Shown: positions 16,658 to 26,345, counted from the stretch's first letter. The stretch is DNA of 64,000 bases from Veillonella ratti (GCF_003992115.1 NZ_RQUX01000007.1:59503-123502), one strand, 5' to 3'. Translations and numbers: made by a program. Notes: generated from the letters alone by a model not told the origin.

Positions 16658-17456
16658 AGCTATACACCAACTCTTCCAATTCTTCAAACGTTAACGGCTT
16701 CGGCAAATCGGTGGCTTTATTATTTTTGATATAGGTCGCCAACTCGCGATACACGCCGGCCTGATTGCTGTCCGGTGCATACTCGATAACAGTCTGACGA
16801 TTAATTTCCGCATTCTGCACAATATTATCTCGCGGAATCAAAGCAACTACTTTCGTACCTAAACGCTCTGCAAAAGCTCGCACAATAGCTTCTTCATTAG
16901 GGACCAAGCGACTATTCAGAATGAGTCCGCCCAAACGAACCGAGCCGCGGCTGGCAAAACGAGCAATCCCTTTACAAATATTATTAGCTGCGTAGAGCGC
17001 CATCGTCTCACCGGATGTAACTATATAAATTTCATCCGCATAGCCTTCACGAATCGGTACGGCAAAACCGCCGCAAACCACATCGCCCAGCACATCATAA
17101 ATCACAATATCCGTATCATCCATAACATTTAGCTCTTTAAGCTTTTCTAAAGCAACAATAATACCGCGTCCGGCACAGCCCACCCCCGGCTCCGGACCGC
17201 CTGCTTCAATACAAGTAACTTCGGCAAAACCGGTATGAACCACATCTTCAGCCGTAACGTCATCATCTTTTAGACAAACCTCATCCAGCACGGTTTGGTG
17301 ACAAATCTTATGAAGTAACAAGCGGGTGGAATCATTTTTAGGGTCGCAGCCGATTTGACAAACTTTTTGCCCCTGCTGAGCCAAGGCAGCCGATATATTG
17401 GCCGTCGTTGTCGATTTACCGATACCGCCTTTACCATATATAGCAATCTTTTTCAT
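16644..17456 (-). CDS. NifH-like ATP-dependent reductase
   Basis: Homodimeric iron-sulfur protein expected to deliver electrons with ATP hydrolysis to the two component 1 subunits downstream. The 270-residue protein has the P-loop GKGGIGKST (8-16), switch-region DPKNDSTR, and both [4Fe-4S] ligands: C94 in GVGCAGRG and C128 in GDVVCGGFA, matching C97 and C132 of nitrogenase Fe protein. Family length is 270-290. It lies 31 bases after cbiZ and overlaps the NifD-like gene. Similar reductases serve chlorophyll (BchL), coenzyme F430 (CfbC) and sulfur (MarH) pathways. Confidence 0.92.
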   Translation of the reverse strand: MKKIAIYGKGGIGKSTTTANISAALAQQGQKVCQIGCDPKNDSTRLLLHKICHQTVLDEVCLKDDDVTAEDVVHTGFAEVTCIEAGGPEPGVGCAGRGIIVALEKLKELNVMDDTDIVIYDVLGDVVCGGFAVPIREGYADEIYIVTSGETMALYAANNICKGIARFASRGSVRLGGLILNSRLVPNEEAIVRAFAERLGTKVVALIPRDNIVQNAEINRQTVIEYAPDSNQAGVYRELATYIKNNKATDLPKPLTFEELEELVYSYGRE

Positions 17457-17487
17457 AGCATCACTGCCTTTCCGTTATTGTATAAGG

Positions 17488-18690
17488 CTATTTCGTAGCA
17501 TCCCCCAGCCTAATGCGCACTTCGTTAATAATGTGATTCTCCAAATTACGAATGACCGCATCAACCTCAAATTGATGCACCTCGGAAATACCGGCCGGCT
17601 CAAAATACTCGAGCCGGTCAGCCTGATAGGTACCGGAAGATTCAACAGGTACCAAACCCAGCTGTACTAAGCCGAGATTTAATTCTTCATCCGTCAACAG
17701 CCCCCACAACCATTCATCCACCAAATGCGACCACATAGCACTCATAACTACAGTTTCATTACTGCGCGCATATTTCTCAAATGCATTAAGAACTTCAAAC
17801 TTCTCATGGCCGTCAGCTTCATACTCGCTCATATAGCTTTCAAACAGATAGTTCAGGGAAAGCCCGAAGCGCTGCAAACGCTTAAATAGATTATGTTGCT
17901 GTTTCGGCCCCAAATGAGTCTGCTTGTATAATGCTAATTTTACCGCTTTTTTGACTGCTTTACCAATTAATTCACCCAATTTAGAATGTTTGCCGGCACT
18001 GTCATAATAGTATGGCGATTCACTGTTCGCTACTACGATAGTCTGATCCGTACCGGAACCGATAGCGATTCCCATGGAATAGTGACTCCCCGCTTGAAGT
18101 TCTTGTAACGCCGCCGTTTTAGCCTCCGTACAAGTCACTAAGGCTCTTGCCAATAAAGGTTCTGCCAAGTCTCCGTCGATATAGAGGATAATGTTAATCG
18201 TGCCGAGTGGCTCTGCCGGATTTTCCGGAGATGCCTTTTTTCGCCCCGTTTTAAAACGAATATCCGCCTCAGTTGTGGCCTCCGTTTTTACCAAAGGATT
18301 ATGATACGAAGCTTCATCGCCTACACGTCCGCCATTAACATCAATGCCGCCCGTAACAATAGCCGTTACGGTGAGATTCTCATACGATTTTTCAATAATG
18401 GCTACATTCTCCATGTAGGCCGCCGTACCGATGCCGGTGCCTTTGGTCGGTTCAAAACCTAGACGAAGCGTGACATCATGCAAATGCTGCAAATAATCTT
18501 CCAGTGACGTGCACATCGCCTCGCCCGGACCGGGCTTGGAGTCATGATTGAACACATAGGTATAATCCTCATGATAACCACCATTAAATAGAGAGGTACT
18601 CAATACCTTGCGCGGTCCGGTAAAATTAACTACGATTGATCGTTCATAACGTGATACCGAGTCGCCGGTTGGCAATTTCCACAGTTCCAT
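17488..18690 (-). CDS. cbiZ: CbiZ-type adenosylcobinamide amidohydrolase with C-terminal extension
   Basis: Cleaves the aminopropanol side chain from adenosylcobinamide or pseudocobalamin to yield cobyric acid for corrinoid remodelling. In the 400-residue protein the CbiZ domain covers about 10-255, with VTAIVTGGIDVNGGRVGD near 108-125, GTINIILYID near 163-172, CTEAKTAALQEL near 187-198, and GSGTDQTIVVA near 211-221. Residues 256-400 form a mostly helical domain I cannot name. Start at 18690 has AAGGA upstream; a longer reading to 18747 has no ribosome site and runs into a hairpin. It lies between a TonB receptor and the nitrogenase-like genes. Confidence 0.88.
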   Translation of the reverse strand: MELWKLPTGDSVSRYERSIVVNFTGPRKVLSTSLFNGGYHEDYTYVFNHDSKPGPGEAMCTSLEDYLQHLHDVTLRLGFEPTKGTGIGTAAYMENVAIIEKSYENLTVTAIVTGGIDVNGGRVGDEASYHNPLVKTEATTEADIRFKTGRKKASPENPAEPLGTINIILYIDGDLAEPLLARALVTCTEAKTAALQELQAGSHYSMGIAIGSGTDQTIVVANSESPYYYDSAGKHSKLGELIGKAVKKAVKLALYKQTHLGPKQQHNLFKRLQRFGLSLNYLFESYMSEYEADGHEKFEVLNAFEKYARSNETVVMSAMWSHLVDEWLWGLLTDEELNLGLVQLGLVPVESSGTYQADRLEYFEPAGISEVHQFEVDAVIRNLENHIINEVRIRLGDATK

Positions 18691-18731
18691 AAAATAGATT
18701 CCTTTTGGTGAAAAATAACATATAGATATAG

Positions 18732-18755
18732 CCCCCATTACTTGCATAATGGGGG
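18732..18755. other. Intercistronic hairpin upstream of cbiZ
   Basis: Perfect 9-base stem CCCCCATTA / TAATGGGGG with a 6-base loop, in the gap between the TonB receptor and cbiZ. No T-run follows on either strand, so it is not a classical terminator. It may be an operator or an mRNA processing or stability element. Confidence 0.5.
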
Positions 18756-18809
18756 TAATCTTTAAACTATAGTAAAAGAACTAATACTATATTGCATTCG
18801 ATATTTATA

Positions 18810-20708
18810 TTAGAAAGTGAATTCCATACCTAATTGATAGTTGCGGCCAGGCATTGCCCACCAGTCTCCGGCACTACCGTAGTAAACATTCGACATTTCC
18901 GCATAATATACATCAAATAGATTATTAACGCGGCCAAAAACAGTAATATCATCAGTAATACGGTAATTGGCACTTACATTCGTAATCCAATAGGTGCTCT
19001 TAGGGAAGAAATCACCTTTATCGGCTGTCGTAGCACGGCCCGGACGGTCAATTACGGCACGCACATCCAAATGAGCATCCCATTTTGCATCATTATAGTC
19101 AAGGCCTAGATTGATAGCATGTTTTGGCACAAAACCATTCGCATTGGCAGCGCGGTTAGATGTAGCATCAATATGAGTGTATGTATAGCCTGCACGAGCC
19201 GACAAGTTACGAGTAATTTGTTTACGCAAATCAAAATTAAAGCCTCGAGCCTTTTCGCTTTCAAAGTTAGCATATTTCCAGGTTGTATAATTGTAGTCAA
19301 TTTTATCAGTGGAATGGCGGGTAAAGAAGTTTAAATTGCCCAATAAGGAATTACTGAATTGATGATGAACACCAAAATCAACTTCATGACCTGTTTCTGG
19401 TTTTAAGTTTCTGTTCCCATAATTATCACTGAATAACTGATATGGGGTCGGAGCCAAGAAATATTCATTATATGACACATATACATTAGTCTTTTCATTT
19501 ACATCATAACCTAGGGAAATATGAGGTGATGTATGAGACCCAAATTCTGAATGATGGTCGATACGAATCCCCGGCGTTAACGTCCATTTAGGCGCAAAGG
19601 TCCAAGCGTCTTGAACATAATATGACGTATTAGTTAATTTTTTACCTTGAATTTTTTCCCAACTGTCACCGATAGTATTTACTTTATCCTGACGCCAATC
19701 AAAACCACCAATCAAAGTATGTTCACCGGCCAAATATGTTACCTGATCGCCGATGGCTATCGTTTTAATATCCGTCGTATAGCCGTCATAAGTACCATCA
19801 TAATGATTGTTTAATACATATAACTGATGACTTAAGCGATCATTAATTGTATTTTTCCAAATACCACGGAACGAATCATTACCTTCATTGCCATAGCGAA
19901 TATGATTTAATTTTTTAGCAGAATCGGCATATTTTACATCGGCACGATAGGAATCATAGGAAATCATTACATTATTATTAGCATCAATATCACTGCCAAC
20001 CATAAAAGATGCGGTACGGCCGTTTAAATGCTGTGGAACTTTCACACCATGGGCATCTTTATAACTCCCCACTATATCTTTCTGATACGCTGCACGCCAA
20101 TATACATTACCCTCTTTACCTTCGTTGATAAATTTGTATTGCTCTTTATCATAACTACCGCCGGTAATACGAGTGGTCGTTTTCATGCCTTCTTCCGGCA
20201 CACGAGTAATAACATTGACAACCCCGCCGATAGCACCGGAACCATATAAAGTCGAAGCCGCCCCTTTAACCACTTCCACACGATCAATGCCATCCATATT
20301 TTTTAAAATAGTAAATGGTACATTCACACCGGCTGCATTCATATTAATTCCGTCTACCATATATAGAACATTATTGCTACCATTAATTCTGAAAGAATTT
20401 GAGTTAGTGTAACCGGCACCGCCACCATAGGTATTAAACTCTACACCGGGCACGTTACGCAACGCTTCACCTAAATTAGATTCATGGCGTTCTTCCAAAT
20501 CTTCACCTTTTAAGACCGTTACACTGGCAGGTACTTTAGTAACCTGCTGTTCCGTTCGCGTAGCGGTTACAACAACATCAGGTAACGCATATACCTCATC
20601 AGTAGTGTCAGCTGCCGCCACGGTTTGACCGCTTAATGACATGCCCATTAGCGCCAATGTAACATAAGCAGCTAACATTTTTTTGTTTTTAACAATAACT
20701 CGACCCAT
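18810..20708 (-). CDS. TonB-dependent outer-membrane receptor (BtuB/CirA-like)
   Basis: Outer-membrane barrel of 632 residues, close to BtuB length. It has a signal peptide (to about AAA at 33), the TonB-box-like DVVVTATRTEQ (44-54), a plug domain with LRNVPGVEF and VEVVKGAASTLYGSGAIGGVVN, and a C-terminal barrel ending in aromatic F (MEFTF). GGAGGG lies 7 bases upstream of the ATG. The binding-protein gene precedes it and cbiZ follows, so a corrinoid is the likely ligand; this is context, not sequence proof. Confidence 0.94.
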   Translation of the reverse strand: MGRVIVKNKKMLAAYVTLALMGMSLSGQTVAAADTTDEVYALPDVVVTATRTEQQVTKVPASVTVLKGEDLEERHESNLGEALRNVPGVEFNTYGGGAGYTNSNSFRINGSNNVLYMVDGINMNAAGVNVPFTILKNMDGIDRVEVVKGAASTLYGSGAIGGVVNVITRVPEEGMKTTTRITGGSYDKEQYKFINEGKEGNVYWRAAYQKDIVGSYKDAHGVKVPQHLNGRTASFMVGSDIDANNNVMISYDSYRADVKYADSAKKLNHIRYGNEGNDSFRGIWKNTINDRLSHQLYVLNNHYDGTYDGYTTDIKTIAIGDQVTYLAGEHTLIGGFDWRQDKVNTIGDSWEKIQGKKLTNTSYYVQDAWTFAPKWTLTPGIRIDHHSEFGSHTSPHISLGYDVNEKTNVYVSYNEYFLAPTPYQLFSDNYGNRNLKPETGHEVDFGVHHQFSNSLLGNLNFFTRHSTDKIDYNYTTWKYANFESEKARGFNFDLRKQITRNLSARAGYTYTHIDATSNRAANANGFVPKHAINLGLDYNDAKWDAHLDVRAVIDRPGRATTADKGDFFPKSTYWITNVSANYRITDDITVFGRVNNLFDVYYAEMSNVYYGSAGDWWAMPGRNYQLGMEFTF

Positions 20709-20782
20709 AATAAACCCTCCAACTCAACACCTATAAAACACTTACTTAAAAAAAGTAATAAAACAAACACAATAAACACATT

Positions 20783-21715
20783 TTATTTTGCAGAATATCC
20801 ATAAGTGACACGCGCCAACTCTTCAATGCCATTAACAATGAACTGCGAATAACTCATTATCCAGCGAGCATCAATTACATATATTTGATGATTTTTTACT
20901 GCCTTCACATCCTTTAGGGCAGGATCACTATATAAAGCTGTTACTTCTATTTCTTTGTACTGATCAAAACTATAAACATTAGATGGTACGATGATAACGT
21001 CAGGATTAATACGTATTAAATCCTCACGAGTTCCACTATCACTTATATCCAATCCTAATAAAGCAGCTGCGTTGGCCGCATTTATCAGTTGAGTCATATT
21101 GTCAAAAGTACTCCCTATACCGCCGGTCAAGCCTAAAACGCCATAAAACCCGACAATTTTTCTGGTTTTAATCTGCTCCGTAAATTCTGTAACTTTTGCC
21201 AATCGTTGCTGCATTGAGTTTACAATCATTTCACCTTTACTCTTCTGATTCAACAAATCAGCTAATTCTAAAATAGTCTTTTCACTGTCCTCTATAGTTT
21301 TGGGAGCTCTATATACATAGACAGGAACATTTAAACCACGTAAAGTGATTACCATTTCCTGATCCACCCAGTCGGGAACTATCAATAAATCCGGATGCAA
21401 TGCCAAAACGGCTTCCGTATTCAGTTTTACCCTTGCTTTTATTTGCTTGGATTCTTCCGGAAAATTATTTGGCAAATTCCCTAAAGCAGCAATCTTCTGT
21501 GGCCCCACCAGAGAAATTACCATATCTTCCGTACTTACACCGATGGGGACTATCCGCGTCGGATGATTCGGTACCTGCACCATAGCACCCGTCGCATCCC
21601 TTACTAGATGCGACCCTTCCAGTGGCTTTGTTTCATCTAATGTCTTACAGCCGACAACAGTAAATAATGTCAGGCAAAAGATTAATAAAACCCATAACTT
21701 TCTATAAACACTCAT
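20783..21715 (-). CDS. ABC importer substrate-binding lipoprotein (BtuF/FepB-like)
   Basis: Periplasmic receptor of 310 residues with a lipobox (LFTVVGCKTL, cysteine at about 23), then the class III binding-protein fold: TRIVPIGVSTEDMVISLV, LHPDLLIVPDWVDQEM, and INPDVIIVPSNVY, the metal-chelate pattern of BtuF, FhuD and HmuT. It lies 72 bases after the ATPase gene, completing a permease-ATPase-binding protein set in the order 22634, 21788, 20783. Ligand likely corrinoid, heme or siderophore. Confidence 0.92.
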   Translation of the reverse strand: MSVYRKLWVLLIFCLTLFTVVGCKTLDETKPLEGSHLVRDATGAMVQVPNHPTRIVPIGVSTEDMVISLVGPQKIAALGNLPNNFPEESKQIKARVKLNTEAVLALHPDLLIVPDWVDQEMVITLRGLNVPVYVYRAPKTIEDSEKTILELADLLNQKSKGEMIVNSMQQRLAKVTEFTEQIKTRKIVGFYGVLGLTGGIGSTFDNMTQLINAANAAALLGLDISDSGTREDLIRINPDVIIVPSNVYSFDQYKEIEVTALYSDPALKDVKAVKNHQIYVIDARWIMSYSQFIVNGIEELARVTYGYSAK

Positions 21716-21787
21716 AGACTATCGTCCTTCAATTTCACCTTCCATGGTCAAATATAATTGTTTTTGATTAAAATCATAAAAACCTTA

Positions 21788-22633
21788 TTATCTATTTAAC
21801 TCTACCGTAATATCGGCCGGTAATCCATTTCCGCGCCTATACGGTTCAATGTTAGACGCATCATTGGGAAATATAAAAATGCGTTGCTGTTTAAAATACG
21901 GATCCTCATAGACGGCTGAAGCCAAATGAAACGCCTTTTTCAAATTTTGAGCCGTCAAAACATCTTTAGGCCGTCCGTCCGCCACCAATCGCCCTTCGGA
22001 AATTAACAGAAGGCGTGTACAAAACTTAGCAGCCAATTCTAAATCATGAACAACGATAAATATTGTTTTCCCCTCTTTACAGTATTGCCGGGCCTGTCTA
22101 AAAATCTCATCGGCATACACTAAATCAAGGGCTGCCGTAGGTTCATCGAGTAGTAACAATTCTGTTTCTTGCGCTAAAGCTTTGGCTAAAAACACACGTT
22201 GCCGCTCACCACCGCTCAATTCATTAACGGCACGTTCGCGTAAATGCCAAATACCGACATTTTTCATAACAGCCTCAACAATCTGTTCATCATGAACCGA
22301 TTCATTTTGCCACCACTTTAAATATGGATAGCGTGCCGTCATGACTATTTCTTTAGCCGTATAACCGAAATTTAAATTAATATTTTGTTGCATATAAGCA
22401 ACAAGCTTAGCAATCTCTTTATCATTAGAATTCGCAATGGATTCACCGTTCAACTTAACATTACCTTCTTTAAAATCGTATAAACCACGTAATGATTTTA
22501 AAAAAGTGGTTTTCCCCGATCCATTGGGGCCGATAATACCGATAAATTCACCACGTTTTGCCGTCAAGGAAATATCATGTAAAATCGGTTGCTTGTTCAA
22601 GGATACACTTAGATGCTCTATACATAACTCCAT
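21788..22633 (-). CDS. ABC importer ATPase (BtuD/FecE-like)
   Basis: Cytosolic ATPase of 281 residues: Walker A GPNGSGKT (about 35-42), Q-loop MQQNINLNFGYT, signature LSGGERQR (about 139-146), Walker B LLLLDEPTAALD and switch histidine VHDLELA. The stop of the permease gene directly adjoins its ATG, with AAGGAGG upstream. It energises the permease encoded at 22634-23671. The C-terminal 40 residues extend past the usual 255. Confidence 0.94.
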   Translation of the reverse strand: MELCIEHLSVSLNKQPILHDISLTAKRGEFIGIIGPNGSGKTTFLKSLRGLYDFKEGNVKLNGESIANSNDKEIAKLVAYMQQNINLNFGYTAKEIVMTARYPYLKWWQNESVHDEQIVEAVMKNVGIWHLRERAVNELSGGERQRVFLAKALAQETELLLLDEPTAALDLVYADEIFRQARQYCKEGKTIFIVVHDLELAAKFCTRLLLISEGRLVADGRPKDVLTAQNLKKAFHLASAVYEDPYFKQQRIFIFPNDASNIEPYRRGNGLPADITVELNR

Positions 22634-23671
22634 TTAAATGCCTCCTTTTTGACGAACGCGACGCAACAGATACAAGAAATACGGTGCCCCTAACAAGGCC
22701 GTCATAATTCCTACACGAATTTCATTCGGTGCCACCAATATACGCCCCAGCGTATCACAAAAGACGAGGAAAAAAGCCCCCGCTAAAGCAGAAACCGGCA
22801 ACAATATACGATGATCCGGACCTACCAAAATTCGAACAATATGTGGAATGATGAGCCCCACGAAGCCGATAGCACCGCTTACGCACACTGCTGTAGCCGT
22901 AATAAATGATGCCATGAATAAGAAAATCAACCGATACAGCATAACCGGAACGCCTAAAGCCTTCGCTTCTGTATCACCTAACACGAGCACATTTAATTGC
23001 CGTCCCAAAGCAATCAAAATAGTGATTCCTATGAGAAACGGCCCTATAGCGAGCAACACATGTTCCCAGCGTCTGAAATCAAGGCCGCCTACCATCCAGA
23101 ATAAAAACTCGCGCAAACGATATTCATTCATCATCGTCAAAATGCCTGATGTAAAGGCACCAAGCAACATACTCACAGCTACCCCCGCTAACAGTAATGT
23201 AGCCGTCTCAACCCGTCCGCCACGCATAGTAAGAACAATGGTAATACCGACCGCCAAAAAGGCCCCTATAAATGCAAAAATAGGCATATAGAACATACTA
23301 AGCGAAGTCAGCCCCAACGAAATGGCACACACAGCACCTAATGAAGCACCTGCTGAAACGCCCATAATGCCGGGATCAGCTAATGGATTTGAAAAAATCC
23401 CTTGCATAACCGCCCCTGCTAACGCTAATGAAGCACCAACCATAAGACCTACTAAAACACGGGGCATACGAATATACCACAACACTGCCTCTTGCTCAGG
23501 TTCTAAAGGATTTGTTACGTTCACCGGTATTCCCATACCTTGCAGAATGCTTTGCAAGCCACCAAGTACCGGCACCTTAATAGTTCCCATATGAAGGGCC
23601 ATTATAATGATGCCAAACAACAAAAGTATCAGTGTAAGTACACTAATAGTATGTTTTCTTTTTCTATGCAT
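22634..23671 (-). CDS. ABC importer permease (BtuC/FecCD family)
   Basis: Inner-membrane permease of 345 residues with about ten predicted helices and family motifs VLWYIRMPRVLVGLMVGASLA (91-level region, R-P-R), LADPGIMGVSAGASLGA, and SGAIGFVGLIIPHIVR. It forms the vitamin B12/iron-chelate type importer with the next two genes. GGTGA precedes the ATG. Confidence 0.94.
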   Translation of the reverse strand: MHRKRKHTISVLTLILLLFGIIIMALHMGTIKVPVLGGLQSILQGMGIPVNVTNPLEPEQEAVLWYIRMPRVLVGLMVGASLALAGAVMQGIFSNPLADPGIMGVSAGASLGAVCAISLGLTSLSMFYMPIFAFIGAFLAVGITIVLTMRGGRVETATLLLAGVAVSMLLGAFTSGILTMMNEYRLREFLFWMVGGLDFRRWEHVLLAIGPFLIGITILIALGRQLNVLVLGDTEAKALGVPVMLYRLIFLFMASFITATAVCVSGAIGFVGLIIPHIVRILVGPDHRILLPVSALAGAFFLVFCDTLGRILVAPNEIRVGIMTALLGAPYFLYLLRRVRQKGGI

Positions 23672-23734
23672 GAAGTCACCAAAATTAATATCTCTATATA
23701 ATTATTTACTACATAATAATAGAATTCCTAAATA

Positions 23735-24472
23735 CTATCGCAACTGAAATTCTACATTAACACTTGTAGTCGTACTTATTGGTTCATTACCTCTTCTTGC
23801 CGGTTCAAATCGCCAACTACTTACTGCATCCAAGGCAGCCTGATCCAAGATATCACTACCTGATGAATCATTTACCCACACAGATTCAACACTTCCGTCA
23901 GCGCCTATAGTCAAACCTACGCCAACACTGCCACGTACATTTTGGTTACGTGCCGCTCTTGGATATTTGGGTTTGGGCGTATAGGTTGGTACCGGTCTGT
24001 AAAAAGTAGTATCAACCTCGCTACCGTTAGGGTCTCCCTGAATACCCGGTTCTGTTCCGGTACCGAAACCGGCAAGACCACCGCTACCTGAACCACTGCC
24101 GCCACTATTAAGCGCTGAATCCAAGCCTGCATTTACTACGCCTTGCTGGGTTGTTTCCTGATGTTTAGTAACAATACTGTTTTCATTATTACTGGTTAAT
24201 GGCTCAGAATATTCAGGCAATGCCGTCATCGGCGTTACTGCCGGTAAATTTGCGCCAAAATTTCCACTACCATCACCACCGTCGCCACCACTATTCGGAT
24301 TGCCTTTAGGATTGGGATGTTTAATCTCTACATAATCAACCTCAATAATCGATGACATATCATCCGCTTTAGGAATGGCCGGCCATGGCAAAAAAGGAAT
24401 AACTGTTAATACAACAGCATGAAAAATGAGTGAGACGACCCAAGGCTTAGTCCACATATTTCGACTATTCAT
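23735..24472 (-). CDS. tonB: TonB, energy-transducing periplasmic protein
   Basis: Couples the ExbBD motor to outer-membrane receptors. The 245-residue protein has one N-terminal membrane anchor (about 9-28), a Gly/Ser/Asn-rich spacer (55-160) instead of the common proline-rich one, and the C-terminal TonB domain with PKYPRAARNQNVRGSVGVG, then LDQAALDAVSSWRFEPARR. AGGAG precedes the ATG. It directly follows exbB and exbD, so the three make one TonB system for the receptors in this locus. Confidence 0.92.
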   Translation of the reverse strand: MNSRNMWTKPWVVSLIFHAVVLTVIPFLPWPAIPKADDMSSIIEVDYVEIKHPNPKGNPNSGGDGGDGSGNFGANLPAVTPMTALPEYSEPLTSNNENSIVTKHQETTQQGVVNAGLDSALNSGGSGSGSGGLAGFGTGTEPGIQGDPNGSEVDTTFYRPVPTYTPKPKYPRAARNQNVRGSVGVGLTIGADGSVESVWVNDSSGSDILDQAALDAVSSWRFEPARRGNEPISTTTSVNVEFQLR

Positions 24473-24483
24473 TGAATTCTCTC

Positions 24484-24888
24484 CTATCTTTCTTCAGCAG
24501 CTATAGATACTTTTTGAATCCCAGATTTTTTCGCTGTATCAATAACGCTTACTACACGTCCATAATTAACACCCGCATCACCGCGAACGATAATGGCCAT
24601 CTCCGGATTTTTACTCTTTTCGGCATCTAAGCGAGCTTTTAATTGACCTTCCGGAATTCGTTCCTGTTCCAAATAAATAGCTCCGTCCGCTGTTACCGTT
24701 ATTGGCAATACTTTATCTAAGTTTACTTTAGATGTGGCAGCTTGTGGCAATTGAATGGGAACACTCTTTTGAACAACCATCGTCAACATACTCATCATGA
24801 AAAATACCAATAAGAAGAAGATAATATCAATCATAGGTATAATCATCAATTTAGGTTGATGTTCTATTTTCATTGACTTAAGCTTCAT
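24484..24888 (-). CDS. exbD: ExbD biopolymer transport protein
   Basis: Stator subunit of the TonB motor. The product is 134 residues, with a single membrane helix carrying the essential aspartate (MIIPMIDIIFFLLVFFMM, D of PMID) and a periplasmic domain. The ATG at 24888 overlaps the end of exbB; a second ATG at 24873 is also possible. Gap to tonB is 11 bases. Confidence 0.92.
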   Translation of the reverse strand: MKLKSMKIEHQPKLMIIPMIDIIFFLLVFFMMSMLTMVVQKSVPIQLPQAATSKVNLDKVLPITVTADGAIYLEQERIPEGQLKARLDAEKSKNPEMAIIVRGDAGVNYGRVVSVIDTAKKSGIQKVSIAAEER

Positions 24889-25495
24889 GATGTACACCCG
24901 CATTCGTATTAATTACATATAAAGAAGCAACGTACTCAATATCGGCAATCAATACATTAACACGCTGAGCCAAATATGTATGAATTACCAAAGCCAAAAT
25001 AGCTACCAATAAACCTGTAGCAGTCGCAATTAACGCTTCACCGACACCACCGGTAATGGCAAACGGCTCACCGGATTCGATAGAGAGCACACTAAAAGAG
25101 CCAATCATACCAACAACAGTACCCAATAATCCCAATAACGGTGATAAGGTAACAATGGTTTCTAAATAATTCAGATATTTCTTCAATTGAAATACTTCAT
25201 GTGTCGCAATACTTTCCACTACATCAGCAGCTTTTAGATCTTCAGTACGCTCAATAATAGCCGTTTTGACAATATTACCGGCTACGCCCCCTGCTTCATT
25301 ACAAAGCGCTTTAGCTTCATTTAATTGACGATTACGCAATAAATTCGGTAATTGTTCTTTTAATAATTCAATATTAGATGATGCCGCTTTATAACATAAA
25401 TACCGATTTACACCTATTGTTACTGCTATAATTGAAGCTAGTAAAATAGGATACATAACTAAGCCACCCTTATGAAATAATGCTAAAATTTCCAC
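24878..25495 (-). CDS. exbB: ExbB / MotA-TolQ-ExbB proton channel protein
   Basis: Motor subunit of 205 residues with three predicted membrane helices and the family segment LSPLLGLLGTVVGMIGSFSV, followed by GGVGEALIATATGLLVAILAL. The start is GTG at 25493-25495, with AGGAGG ten bases upstream. Overlaps exbD by 11 bases. Confidence 0.93.
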   Translation of the reverse strand: MEILALFHKGGLVMYPILLASIIAVTIGVNRYLCYKAASSNIELLKEQLPNLLRNRQLNEAKALCNEAGGVAGNIVKTAIIERTEDLKAADVVESIATHEVFQLKKYLNYLETIVTLSPLLGLLGTVVGMIGSFSVLSIESGEPFAITGGVGEALIATATGLLVAILALVIHTYLAQRVNVLIADIEYVASLYVINTNAGVHHEA

Positions 25496-25568
25496 GATTT
25501 AAAAGCCTCCTTGAAAACATACTTCGAATAAATAAACGTGTTATTATTTAGTTTTTAATATTTTAAGC

Positions 25569-26336
25569 TTATAAAGTACTTTCGAATACCACATGAGGAT
25601 ATATATTGTCCCCAAAATAATGAACCGATGATTCAACACCATAGAGTTCTTTTATAAAATCAACAGTTAATAACTCCTTAGGTGTTCCTTGCCCCACGAC
25701 TTGCCCATCCCTCAAGGCTATCAGACGATGACAAAATTTAGCTGCTATATTTAAATCATGAACCGCTATCAATGTAGTACGTTGTAATTTCTGAATAAGC
25801 TCCATTATTTCCAATTGATATCGTATATCCAGATGATTTGTCGGCTCATCTAAAATTAAGCATTCTGTATCTTGCGCCAAAGCTCTTGCCAAAATAGTTC
25901 GCTGTTGTTCACCGCCGGATAAGGTATTAAAACTTTGCTCTGCCTTTTCAAGTAAACCTACTTTTGCCAAAGCGGCTCTTGCCAATTCAAAATCATCTTT
26001 AGTATCACGTGACAAGAGTTTCTTATAAGGGGCTCGCCCCATCAAAACAATATCAATCACCTTAAAATCAAAATTATAAATATTATGTTGTGCCACTACG
26101 GCCATCTTTAGCGCTGTATCGCGATAAGATAATTCGTCTATCGATTTACCGTCAAGCGTAATCTTACCTGCATCAGGCTTCAATGTTCGATACACGCACT
26201 TGAGAAAGGTACTTTTACCGCTGCCGTTAGGACCGATAATTCCAAGGATTTCATTACTATATAATTCAATATCAATTCCTCGTAAAATATTCTTCTTACC
26301 AACGGATAACTGAATATTCTGTGTACTAATTTCCAT
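25569..26336 (-). CDS. ABC importer ATPase (FecE/FhuC/BtuD-like), second set
   Basis: ATPase of 255 residues with Walker A GPNGSGKS, signature LSGGEQQR, Walker B CLILDEPTNHLD, and HDLNIAAKFCHRL. Length is standard. It lies 9 bases after the permease gene 26346-27398 and would pair with it. AAGGTGA precedes the ATG. The associated binding-protein gene is interrupted, see 27373-28461. Confidence 0.94.
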   Translation of the reverse strand: MEISTQNIQLSVGKKNILRGIDIELYSNEILGIIGPNGSGKSTFLKCVYRTLKPDAGKITLDGKSIDELSYRDTALKMAVVAQHNIYNFDFKVIDIVLMGRAPYKKLLSRDTKDDFELARAALAKVGLLEKAEQSFNTLSGGEQQRTILARALAQDTECLILDEPTNHLDIRYQLEIMELIQKLQRTTLIAVHDLNIAAKFCHRLIALRDGQVVGQGTPKELLTVDFIKELYGVESSVHYFGDNIYPHVVFESTL

Positions 26337-26345
26337 ATCGTCACC

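Noticed and set aside
13978..17456. A nitrogen-fixation (nif) cluster
   Set aside because: The catalytic families match, but no nifB, nifE/N or other cofactor-assembly genes are here, and the neighbours are transport and corrinoid genes.
22848..23594. Long plus-strand open frames opposite the ABC permease genes (also 26671-27429)
   Set aside because: They are antisense shadows of well-supported membrane protein genes, with no ribosome sites.
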